Assembly (NCBI GenBank): GCA_938045615.1
Contig: CALIBC010000099.1
Span: forward strand, 1-5,087
Length of the DNA stretch: 5,087 bases
From: an uncultured Clostridia bacterium
GTDB taxonomy: Bacteria > Bacillota > Clostridia > Peptostreptococcales > Anaerovoracaceae
Reading direction: 5' to 3'
The translations under genes were made by a program, and so were the position numbers. A model generated the notes under the pieces. The model was not told the origin of the DNA and made no database searches. It saw only the letters and a list, made by a program, of their open reading frames with translations. Below, one piece after another: positions 1-5,030 of the stretch (position 1 is its first letter; each line of letters opens with the position of its first letter).

Positions 1-877
1 GATCCTTCGGTTTCTCGTCCGGTTTCTTGGGCTGTTCGCCAGCGCCACCACCGGGCTTCTCCGGCTGCTTGGGATCCTTCGGCTGATCGGGAGTCTTCGG
101 GTCCTTGGGTTGCTTAGGCACCTTCGGGGTCTTGGGCTTGCTGGGATCCTTGTCCTTCTGTGCAGCTGCACGACGGGTTAGGATCTCCGCATAGCGCTTG
201 CGGATCACATTGATGGCGGCCAGCGACTTGGCCCATTCCGGGACGTCCGGATAGGCATCCGTCATGGCCATCACATAGATGCAAAGCCCCGTGTACTTGT
301 CCGTCAGCTCGCGACGCATCTTGATGATGTGCGTCTCCTCTGCTTCTACCTCCGAAGCGCGTCGATCGGCCATGAAGGCGCGAAAGGCATCGTTCGTAGT
401 CCGTATGCCTGTCACCTCAGCCTCTAGATGGAGCGTCGTCACGGCCGATGCAAAGGGTTCCTTTTTCAGGTCGTTGAGCAGGTTGTCCATTGCGCCCGTC
501 TGATTGGAGAAGTTCAGTTTCTGAATCCCAGAGTGCCGATCCCACAGGATCTGAAGGTTGCCGTAGGCCGTCCTTTCGGCTGCATTATCCGATAACCGGG
601 CAAATTGAAACTTCAGCACGAACCGGCTCACGGCCTTATCGCGCTCATTGTCCTTTTGGCGCATCTCTTCGGTTTTCGGATCCTTCGCAGGATTACGTGT
701 CACAACCTCAAAATGATCGCACCCGTCTTTCGTCTCCTTCAAGTAGCGCTTGAGGGGTACGTCGGTCGTTTTTAGGTTCCCAGCTGCTGTTTCCACATCA
801 GCCGTCGTCTCGCGCAGCAGGGTTACAAATTCCATCTGCTGCAATCTTGGCACATTACATGAATGAAGTGTCTTCAT
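1..877 (-). CDS. DUF6261-like protein with Lys/Pro-rich tail, partial (C-terminus outside window)
   Basis: An open frame runs from the ATG at 877 to the window edge, giving 292 codons with no stop, so the 3' end is missing. Residues 1-240 are largely helical and charged. The start (MKTLHSCNVPRLQQMEF) and the segment at about 150-180 (leucine-rich, then TTNDAFRAFMADRRASE) resemble my memory of DUF6261, a Bacteroidota family of unknown function. No catalytic motif, signal peptide or membrane segment is visible. From about residue 241 the protein becomes a degenerate Lys/Pro/Asp/Gln repeat (PKTPKVPKQPKDPKTP and similar) with a GGGAG interruption near 276-280. This looks like a disordered, basic linker or surface tail. 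The first ATG is chosen because its N-terminus fits the family and the leader is AT-rich; there is no Shine-Dalgarno, as is usual in Bacteroidota. Upstream lies the 42-bp palindrome array. The coding frame is well supported; the family assignment is from memory and moderate. Confidence 0.8.
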   Translation of the reverse strand, partial: MKTLHSCNVPRLQQMEFVTLLRETTADVETAAGNLKTTDVPLKRYLKETKDGCDHFEVVTRNPAKDPKTEEMRQKDNERDKAVSRFVLKFQFARLSDNAAERTAYGNLQILWDRHSGIQKLNFSNQTGAMDNLLNDLKKEPFASAVTTLHLEAEVTGIRTTNDAFRAFMADRRASEVEAEETHIIKMRRELTDKYTGLCIYVMAMTDAYPDVPEWAKSLAAINVIRKRYAEILTRRAAAQKDKDPSKPKTPKVPKQPKDPKTPDQPKDPKQPEKPGGGAGEQPKKPDEKPKD

Positions 878-914
878 CGTGATTTATGTATTTAGAATTG
901 ATATGATTTAGTTC

Positions 915-934
915 CCAATCGCTCTATCGATTGG
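915..934 (-). other. perfect hairpin in the presumed 5' leader of the DUF6261-like gene
   Basis: CCAATCG and CGATTGG form a perfect 7-bp stem around a 6-nt loop, 38 nt upstream of the ATG at 877. There is no following T-run on either strand, so it is not a convincing terminator. It could be an operator or a leader stem-loop. Only the symmetry is seen; the role is unknown. Confidence 0.4.
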
Positions 935-945
935 CCTTCGGGGCA

Positions 946-953
946 CAATGATA
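946..953 (-). promoter_or_regulatory. weak candidate -7 box for the DUF6261-like gene
   Basis: The minus strand reads TATCATTG, one mismatch from the Bacteroidota -7 consensus TAnnTTTG. It lies about 70 nt upstream of the ATG at 877. No TTG-type -33 element is seen at the right distance, so this is only a candidate. A start here would give a leader of roughly 60 nt that includes the hairpin at 915-934. Confidence 0.2.
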
Positions 954-1022
954 CGATGAATTTATTGGCATCGACTTTTCACTTCGCCTTAGTGTCCTCC
1001 TCTTTGCGGATGGGAAAAGGCG

Positions 1023-1049
1023 TTGACAGCAGTCAGAGGCATGCATCCC
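1023..1049 (+). repeat. left arm of perfect 27-bp inverted repeat bounding the array
   Basis: These 27 bases are the exact reverse complement of 1220-1246. The arm contains a complete core plus GGCATGCATCCC. The match ends abruptly at both sides. Confidence 0.9.
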
Positions 1050-1219
1050 GGAGTTTTCTGCCCGTTGACAACTGTCAAAGCCCCGAAAACTCGGGGATTC
1101 TACCCTTTGACAACAGTCAAAGCACAAAATCCCTAAGGTTTCTGCGCATTGACAACTGTCAACGGCCAAAAAACTCGGGGATTCTATTCATTGACAGCTG
1201 TCAGAGGTCAGAATCCCAG

Positions 1220-1246
1220 GGGATGCATGCCTCTGACTGCTGTCAA
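1220..1246 (-). repeat. right arm of perfect 27-bp inverted repeat bounding the array
   Basis: Exact reverse complement of 1023-1049. Together the arms frame a 224-bp element in the manner of terminal inverted repeats. No target-site duplication is visible: the flanks read GGCG on the left and TGAC on the right. Confidence 0.9.
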
Positions 1247-1281
1247 TGACCGATCTCTTAAATATTTTAACGGAAAGACGA

Positions 1282-1308
1282 GAGGCAAAGGGGGATTTAC
1301 CCCTCCTC
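1282..1308 (-). terminator. possible terminator of the zinc-ribbon operon
   Basis: Just past the last stop of the operon, the minus strand folds as GGGG-TAAAT-CCCC, followed by CTTTGCC. Flanking GAGG/CCTC could extend the stem across an internal loop. The stem is short and the T-run is only three bases, so termination may instead rely on the array hairpins beyond it. Confidence 0.25.
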
Positions 1309-1331
1309 ACCTACTACTGATCCGTATCTCT

Positions 1332-2039
1332 TCAGAGATCCAACACCTTTTTCGTTATCCCTGTAACCTCATTTAGCACATTCGTGATAATATCGAGCTT
1401 CGATCTACCATAATCGCCAGACAACTCCAGAATGGCAATTATCTCTTCCCATTCTTCATCCTTGAGCGCCCAAGCCAGTGGCCTAAAGTGATACTTCTTA
1501 CCTTCATAATGGATGTAAATCTCTCTCTGATCGTATTGGTGTCTCACTTTTATATCTAAGAGAGGGCATGTAAGAGAGTTTCCATTTAGCCATGTTATCG
1601 ATAAGATGCCATTCTCTAATGCGAAGGTGTTGATTCTCCAACTTTTATTATAGAAGATAGACATCTGCATTAAATCCTTAACCCTATCAATCTCTTTCGC
1701 TTTATAGAACCTCTTTATCGCTTTTATCTTGTTCTCGTATTCTGTATCGCTTGGCTCACTAACAGCCTCCGTCGGTTCGTTCGATCTGATTTCCGTGACC
1801 GATGTCGGCGTCACCTCCACGTCGGTCTGTACTGCAGGCGTAGAGACAAGAGTAGACACTGTGCTTAGCGGTGGAGGTGGAGACGGTGGCATAAACGGGG
1901 CGGACACCGCCTGTGGTGGCAGAGTCACAGGTGACACAGATGTTTTCTCGGCCAGCCATTCGCCACAGTATTTGCATTTGATGGCAACGGCCAATATCTC
2001 CTCCCCGCAATAGGGGCAGGCTTTGGTTGCGTCTTCCAT
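1332..2039 (-). CDS. N-terminal zinc-ribbon protein with Pro-rich linker and unknown C-terminal domain (235 aa)
   Basis: Residues 8-25 form a four-cysteine ribbon, C8-x2-C11-x10-C22-x2-C25, within the motif CPYCGEEI...KCKYCGEWL. This is the short zinc-ribbon type found at the N-terminus of many bacterial proteins (UPF0547-like, from memory) and it probably binds one zinc. Residues 30-98 are a low-complexity Pro/Ser/Thr/Val linker. Residues 100-235 form a separate domain I do not recognise: a helical, Lys-rich start (about 102-127), a beta-rich middle (about 134-187) and a helical, acidic end (DEEWEEIIAILEL). There is no signal peptide or membrane segment, so it should be cytoplasmic. It is the last gene of the operon; only 3 nt separate its ATG from the stop of the gene before it, which implies translational coupling. 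The part coding for the C-terminal domain is AT-rich (43 G/C in 1561-1680, 36%), unlike the linker region (34 of 60 in 1801-1860, 57%), which hints at a fusion of segments of different origin. Function unknown. Confidence 0.85.
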   Translation of the reverse strand: MEDATKACPYCGEEILAVAIKCKYCGEWLAEKTSVSPVTLPPQAVSAPFMPPSPPPPLSTVSTLVSTPAVQTDVEVTPTSVTEIRSNEPTEAVSEPSDTEYENKIKAIKRFYKAKEIDRVKDLMQMSIFYNKSWRINTFALENGILSITWLNGNSLTCPLLDIKVRHQYDQREIYIHYEGKKYHFRPLAWALKDEEWEEIIAILELSGDYGRSKLDIITNVLNEVTGITKKVLDL

Positions 2040-2042
2040 ACG

Positions 2043-3035
2043 TCACTCTGTCATTATCAAGGTCAGATCGCTCTTTCCGGGGCGGATGAACCAGCCTTGG
2101 AATCCCTCTTCGGTACGGCTGACGCGCATAGAGGCGTTGGGCGTGCCGTCGTCGTAATACTCCGTCAGGGAGAGGTCGCCCGTGGCGGGGTCGTACCAGC
2201 CATGCACCGTGATGGGGCGTCCGCCCTGCTTGGGATAGTTGTACGAGCCGCGCACCTCCTGCTGCTGACCCTCAGCGGCGGGTTCGAAATAGAGATCGAA
2301 CTCGCAGCGGATGTTGCCCTGAATCTGTCCGTGGTAGGTCTGATGCGATGCATTTGCACTGGGATGACTTTTAGTGGCGGGCTCCTCTTGCTGAGTAAAG
2401 GAGCTGGACAATCTTTCGCGCGAGATGGAGTTTCTATCCATACCTTCTGGAAACAGCACGATATCATCCCACTCCATAGACGGAAAGACTATACCAAGGA
2501 TACCAAAGCTGACCTTCTTACCGTTGGGATAAATCCGATTAACGATCCGCGCCTCAGACCAAAACGTCCCAGGTTCGTATTCAATCTTGTTGTACTGATC
2601 GAACCGCACAATCAAACTCTTTTGCTCAGTCTCAGCTCTCATCTCCTCCGGTATGAGCTCACGAGCCTCCGTGGCACCTAAAAGGGTGAAGATATCTTCC
2701 TTCTGATCTTTTGCACAAGAAATCACTTCCTCGTATATGCCTTTCCGGTGCTGCTTTATGTCGGGGACTAGGCCTGAGGCTACTAATAAGAACATACCGA
2801 TGATCAGCACTGGAACAACTAAGGAGACAATCAAACAGCCAGTGGCCATCTTTTTCTCCTGCTTCTTTTCCTGCTGTTTCTCTTGCTCTTTGGCCTGCTC
2901 TTCGGGCGACTTAGGCGTGGGCGGAGTGTTGTTCACTAACCACTCGTTGCAGTGTCTGCATTTGATGGCTCCCGGCTGTATGTCTTCGCCGCAGTAGGGG
3001 CATTGCCGGGTGGATGGTGTAGGAGTATTATCCAT
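2043..3035 (-). CDS. zinc-ribbon single-pass membrane protein with beta-rich C-terminal domain (330 aa)
   Basis: The ribbon cysteines are C12, C15, C26 and C29 (CPYCGEDI...KCRHCNEWL). A charged Glu/Lys/Gln stretch follows (about 44-62), probably a short coiled coil or stalk, and then one strong membrane segment at about 64-90 (ATGCLIVSLVVPVLIIGMFL and on). The ribbon side should be cytoplasmic and the remaining 240 residues periplasmic. Residues 95-205 form an unrecognised domain. Residues about 232-330 are rich in short strands with recurring G-Y/W-Y patterns (RGSYNYPKQGGRPITVHGWY, then a GDLSLTEYYDDG turn and GFQGWF). This resembles the YxGxI...V.GsYxY...G.l.L.E...dG repeat domains I have seen in hypothetical Bacteroidota envelope proteins. 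The start is 16 nt after the DUF805 gene stop, behind an A-rich spacer without a Shine-Dalgarno. No enzyme motif is seen. Function unknown; an envelope sensor or scaffold is an inference from topology. Confidence 0.88.
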   Translation of the reverse strand: MDNTPTPSTRQCPYCGEDIQPGAIKCRHCNEWLVNNTPPTPKSPEEQAKEQEKQQEKKQEKKMATGCLIVSLVVPVLIIGMFLLVASGLVPDIKQHRKGIYEEVISCAKDQKEDIFTLLGATEARELIPEEMRAETEQKSLIVRFDQYNKIEYEPGTFWSEARIVNRIYPNGKKVSFGILGIVFPSMEWDDIVLFPEGMDRNSISRERLSSSFTQQEEPATKSHPSANASHQTYHGQIQGNIRCEFDLYFEPAAEGQQQEVRGSYNYPKQGGRPITVHGWYDPATGDLSLTEYYDDGTPNASMRVSRTEEGFQGWFIRPGKSDLTLIMTE

Positions 3036-3051
3036 ATCTGTTATTGTTTTT

Positions 3052-3870
3052 TTAGAGGTTACGGTAATCTGTCTTATGGATCACGTCTTGAAAGTAGATG
3101 GTTGCAGCCGGGGTGTGGATCGGGGTGGGCACCTCGTAACGAGACTCCCAATCTTCGTCGTCTAAATCGCCCTCGTTCATAGCGTCTGTAAAGGCATTCA
3201 CGACAAAGAAGACGAGTGAGGTCACGGTGATTAGTACCGTCGCTGCGACTATGACATAGTCCGTTGGCATTTGAAACTTGACGTCCTCCTCACTCTTCGT
3301 TTCGCCCTCTTGCACCAGCAACACCAGCAGCCAGACTGCACCTACGATGGGCACAAATTGGATGAAGAACCACCATCCACTTCGGCCCGTATCGTGCAGA
3401 CGACGAACGGTCGCTGCCACAAAGGGTATGGTTAAGGTGATTAGGCCGATGAGTGTCCAAACGATAAGTAGCCCCGTAACCAAGTCGAGGCTGAAAAGCA
3501 TGAAATAGAGCATGGACATGCACAGGTAGCCGAACCAGAACTGCTTGCGGCTCGTCTTACCGCCGAAGTCGGCGTAATGGCGGATAAAGAGGTCGAGGAA
3601 GTAGTACTCGAAGAATCCGGGTTTCCGACCTCCTTGTGCGGTCATCGGCTGCGACGTAGTCATCGCCGGTGCGACAGGGGCGTACGGTGGAGCAACCGTA
3701 GCATTCGGTTGCGGCGGCGCAGCAGGTGTGGGTTCAGGTTCAGACATCGTAGGAGGCGTCGGTATCTGTGATTGCTCGGCCAGCCATTCGCCGCAGTGCC
3801 TGCACTTGACGGCCGCAGGCTTTATCTTCTCGCCGCAATAGGGGCATCGCTTAGTTGCTTCTTCAGTCAT
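3052..3870 (-). CDS. zinc-ribbon DUF805 family inner-membrane protein (272 aa)
   Basis: The N-terminal ribbon has C9, C12, C23 and C26 (CPYCGEKI...KCRHCGEWL), followed by a Pro/Ala/Thr linker to about residue 80. Residues 86-190 match DUF805, a small multi-pass membrane family of unknown function (E. coli YhaH/YhaI are members). Landmarks are FGGKTSRKQFWFGYL at about 102-116, the family hallmark VRRLHDTGRSGWW at 155-167 and a PIVGAVWLLVLLVQEG segment after it. Membrane segments fall at about 111-128, 130-152 and 166-187, with an extra one at about 205-226 beyond the usual domain. An acidic then polar C-terminal tail follows. Typical DUF805 proteins are about 120-150 aa, so the ribbon, linker, fourth segment and tail are additions. 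The start lies 13 nt after the lipoprotein stop. DUF805 identification is strong; the role is unknown. Confidence 0.9.
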   Translation of the reverse strand: MTEEATKRCPYCGEKIKPAAVKCRHCGEWLAEQSQIPTPPTMSEPEPTPAAPPQPNATVAPPYAPVAPAMTTSQPMTAQGGRKPGFFEYYFLDLFIRHYADFGGKTSRKQFWFGYLCMSMLYFMLFSLDLVTGLLIVWTLIGLITLTIPFVAATVRRLHDTGRSGWWFFIQFVPIVGAVWLLVLLVQEGETKSEEDVKFQMPTDYVIVAATVLITVTSLVFFVVNAFTDAMNEGDLDDEDWESRYEVPTPIHTPAATIYFQDVIHKTDYRNL

Positions 3871-3883
3871 AGTGCTTGTTGTG

Positions 3884-4525
3884 TTAGGGTAGGTTGATAG
3901 TTCGAGTGCCTCGGTCTGACTGCACCACGGCCTGTCGGTTGTCGTTCTTTAGTTCGATACTCCGACCTGAGGCGAGGCAAGTGAAGTTGTTCTCGAAAGT
4001 GTTGTAGAAAATGAGGTATTCCTCGTAGGCTATGCCACCCATCGAATAGGCGTTGTTACTCCCCACGAAATAGAACCGATCGCCGTTGATGCCAATCTGT
4101 CTGACCCCCATGATATATGGTTCCTCGCCCTTACGCTCGGATGACACATCGATATTGGTCAGGGCAATTACGCGGACTTTCTTGGTCTCCAAATTGTACT
4201 GGTAGATCTCATCTAGGTAGTCAGGACGCATATAGAAGGCGCAGTGCTGAAGATCGTTGTCGTAGCGAACGATCAGTTTCAGATCGTTTACCGTCAACGG
4301 CTGCCCGTTGCCATAGTAATTGGTGGCATTGGCCACATCCACTACCTCAGGGGGGATGGTGTTCGGATCATCGTCAGCCGGGGCAGTTGCCTCAGGCGCA
4401 GCGGGTGCCTCGGGCGTGGGTTGGTTCTCTTGTGGCGCATTGGCTTTCTTCCCGCCCGAGCAGGAGGAAAACGTCATCGCGCAGCATAGCATCCATAGGG
4501 ATGCGATCATTGTTATTCTTCTCAT
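3884..4525 (-). CDS. lipoprotein of unknown function (213 aa), first firm gene of the operon
   Basis: From the ATG at 4525 the protein begins MRRITMIASLWMLCCAMTFSSCSGGKK: a short basic start, a hydrophobic stretch and a lipobox ending FSSC, so Cys22 should be lipidated and the protein exported to the envelope. The frame stays open upstream to another ATG at 4642, but that would bury the signal peptide behind 39 Cys/Arg-rich residues, so I reject it. After the cysteine comes a disordered Pro/Ala/Glu tether (about 26-60), as is common in Bacteroidota lipoproteins. The body (about 70-213) looks beta-rich, with phrases such as DEIYQYNLETKKVRVIALTN and GINGDRFYFVGSNNAYSMGG that recall WD- or propeller-like blades (value-display-value). 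At this size it would be at most two or three blades. I do not recognise the family. It shares the operon with three zinc-ribbon proteins, and its export points to an envelope-facing partner for them. Confidence 0.85.
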   Translation of the reverse strand: MRRITMIASLWMLCCAMTFSSCSGGKKANAPQENQPTPEAPAAPEATAPADDDPNTIPPEVVDVANATNYYGNGQPLTVNDLKLIVRYDNDLQHCAFYMRPDYLDEIYQYNLETKKVRVIALTNIDVSSERKGEEPYIMGVRQIGINGDRFYFVGSNNAYSMGGIAYEEYLIFYNTFENNFTCLASGRSIELKNDNRQAVVQSDRGTRTINLP

Positions 4526-4746
4526 ATACGTTGGATATTGATTAGTCGATAGGAATAGAAAACCTCCCCGACGGACACACCGCACTCCGACGCATCCTTG
4601 GCAAAAGGGTGCGCAAAGGCCGCTGCGAACGACAAAAAGCATCCGCAGATAAGAAGGAGTCCGTAAATAATGGGCTTAATCGTTAAACAGGGGGGGGGTA
4701 TTTTTAACAACCTGATCACCAAACGCCTGCATAGGCGCTTTTTCAC
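4522..4746 (-). CDS. doubtful small ORF, 74 codons, overlapping the lipoprotein start (ATGA)
   Basis: The frame starts at a GTG (4746) and ends in a TGA that overlaps the lipoprotein ATG as ATGA, the classic arrangement for coupled translation. Residues about 26-45 are hydrophobic (IIYGLLLICGCFLSFAAAFA), like a late signal peptide or a membrane anchor. It is crossed by the run of nine C (minus strand), read as three prolines; a gain or loss of one base would bring a stop within a few codons. Against it: no ATG is available in frame (an upstream stop lies at 4792-4794), GTG starts are uncommon in Bacteroidota, and the sequence also makes sense as an untranslated leader. It may be a leader peptide, a phase-variable small protein or chance. 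Confidence 0.25.
   Translation of the reverse strand: MKKRLCRRLVIRLLKIPPPCLTIKPIIYGLLLICGCFLSFAAAFAHPFAKDASECGVSVGEVFYSYRLINIQRI
4690..4698. repeat. homopolymer tract of nine G (plus strand), possible slippage site
   Basis: Nine consecutive G on the plus strand (C on the coding strand) lie about 165 nt upstream of the lipoprotein start and inside the doubtful small ORF. Runs of this length are prone to strand slippage and are a known basis of phase variation in other bacteria. Whether this one varies cannot be told from one sequence. Confidence 0.6.
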
Positions 4747-4806
4747 ACGGCCCGTCGGAGGAGGGCTGCTGTATGTTGGGGCTTGAATAAGTCATCGGGG
4801 TGATCA
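4713..4806 (-). promoter_or_regulatory. structured leader: long-range inverted repeat enclosing a hairpin
   Basis: TGATCACC at 4713-4720 and GGTGATCA at 4799-4806 are perfect reverse complements. In the minus-strand RNA two G-U pairs and one A-U pair could lengthen the helix to 11 pairs. The enclosed 78 nt contain the hairpin at 4724-4737. The fold sits in the presumed leader between the promoter and the lipoprotein gene. No known riboswitch class is recognised. Confidence 0.35.
4724..4743 (+). terminator. terminator-like hairpin on the plus strand
   Basis: CGCCT-GCAT-AGGCG is followed by C and five T on the plus strand, the layout of a minimal intrinsic terminator. No plus-strand gene lies to its left, so it would only stop antisense transcription. 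On the minus strand the same stem is preceded by A5 and simply forms a leader hairpin. Confidence 0.25.
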
Positions 4807-4837
4807 AATGGTTGTCGTTTTTTTTCTATTGTGGCCG

Positions 4838-4868
4838 CAAATATAGCCGCCTTCTCCTGACATAAAAG
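4838..4868 (-). promoter_or_regulatory. Bacteroidota-type promoter of the zinc-ribbon operon
   Basis: The minus strand reads TATATTTG at 4845-4838, an exact match to the -7 consensus TAnnTTTG. A TTTT at 4867-4864, 18 nt upstream, is one base from the -33 TTTG. The following bases (CGGCC) are typical of such promoters. Transcription would start near 4830 and give a leader of roughly 300 nt before the lipoprotein ATG. No other TAnnTTTG match was found on this strand between here and 4525. Confidence 0.55.
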
Positions 4869-5011
4869 GCCCGCCTATTAAGGGGTGAAAGATGTATTTG
4901 CGCAGGCGGAGAGATGTTACGACGAGGACAAGAGTCGTGCCCTTACAAAAGGGAATAATGAGAAATACCGAATACATGTGAGTCGCCTCAATGTACCCGG
5001 AAAACTTGGCC
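4869..5011. other. intergenic stretch with no recognisable gene
   Basis: No ORF of useful length, tRNA or known RNA motif is seen on either strand. Only minor symmetries occur, such as CCCTT/AAGGG around a 4-nt loop at 4940-4953. Together with the leader at 4526-4837 this makes about 500 bp without a firm gene. Confidence 0.5.
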
Positions 5012-5026
5012 GGCGTCCCTGACGCC
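5012..5026 (-). terminator. hairpin just after the right-edge gene, possible terminator
   Basis: GGCGTC and GACGCC form a perfect 6-bp stem with a 3-nt loop, only 4 nt beyond the stop of the minus-strand gene at the right edge. On the minus strand it is followed by GGCCAAGTTTTCC, so the T-run is short and displaced. Position supports a terminator; the weak T-run does not. Confidence 0.45.
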
Positions 5027-5030
5027 CCCC

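Larger units (their letters stand above)
1023..1246. repeat. tandem array of 42-bp units with palindromic TTGACARCWGTCAR cores
   Basis: Cores begin at 1023, 1065, 1107, 1149 and 1191, exactly 42 bp apart. A sixth core closes the array at about 1233-1246. Each core is a near-perfect dyad such as TTGACAACTGTCAA; the core at 1191 contains the perfect 12-bp palindrome TGACAGCTGTCA. Linkers of about 26 bp are related rather than unique. Linkers 2 and 4 carry ACTCGGGGATTCT, while linkers 1 and 3 carry diverged versions of it on the opposite strand. The linker of unit 2 also forms a small hairpin (CCCCG/CGGGG at 1081-1096). A 42-bp period is four helical turns, so all cores face the same side of the DNA, which suits cooperative binding by a dimeric protein. 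Because 42 is a multiple of three, both strands stay open through the array and produce repetitive D-S/N-C/S-Q peptides; I do not regard these as genes. The array lies between the DUF6261-like gene and the end of the zinc-ribbon operon. Its function is unknown. Confidence 0.9.

Noticed and set aside
279..753. Plus-strand ORFs opposite the left-edge gene
   Set aside because: They lie antisense to a 292-codon open frame with family-like sequence, and their Ser/Arg-rich composition is typical of antisense shadows.
1023..1196. TTGACA motifs as sigma-70 -35 boxes
   Set aside because: They are halves of palindromes. Bacteroidota promoters use TTTG/TAnnTTTG, and no matching -10 elements follow.
1023..1246. 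CRISPR array
   Set aside because: Repeats are only about 14-16 bp and palindromic, and the 'spacers' are related to one another and alternate in orientation. No cas gene is present.
956..1249. 97-codon plus-strand ORF with 14-residue repeats, and its minus-strand counterpart at 924-1169
   Set aside because: Openness on both strands follows from a 42-bp repeat with no stop in the unit. There is no initiation signal or recognisable protein.
2097..2681. 194-codon plus-strand ORF opposite the 330-aa zinc-ribbon gene
   Set aside because: It is antisense to a gene with a clear ribbon, membrane segment and tight operon spacing. Its own sequence shows no domain.
4526..4642. Upstream ATG extending the lipoprotein by 39 residues
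   Set aside because: It would place a Cys/Arg-rich stretch before a textbook lipoprotein signal peptide. The ATG at 4525 gives the correct signal length.
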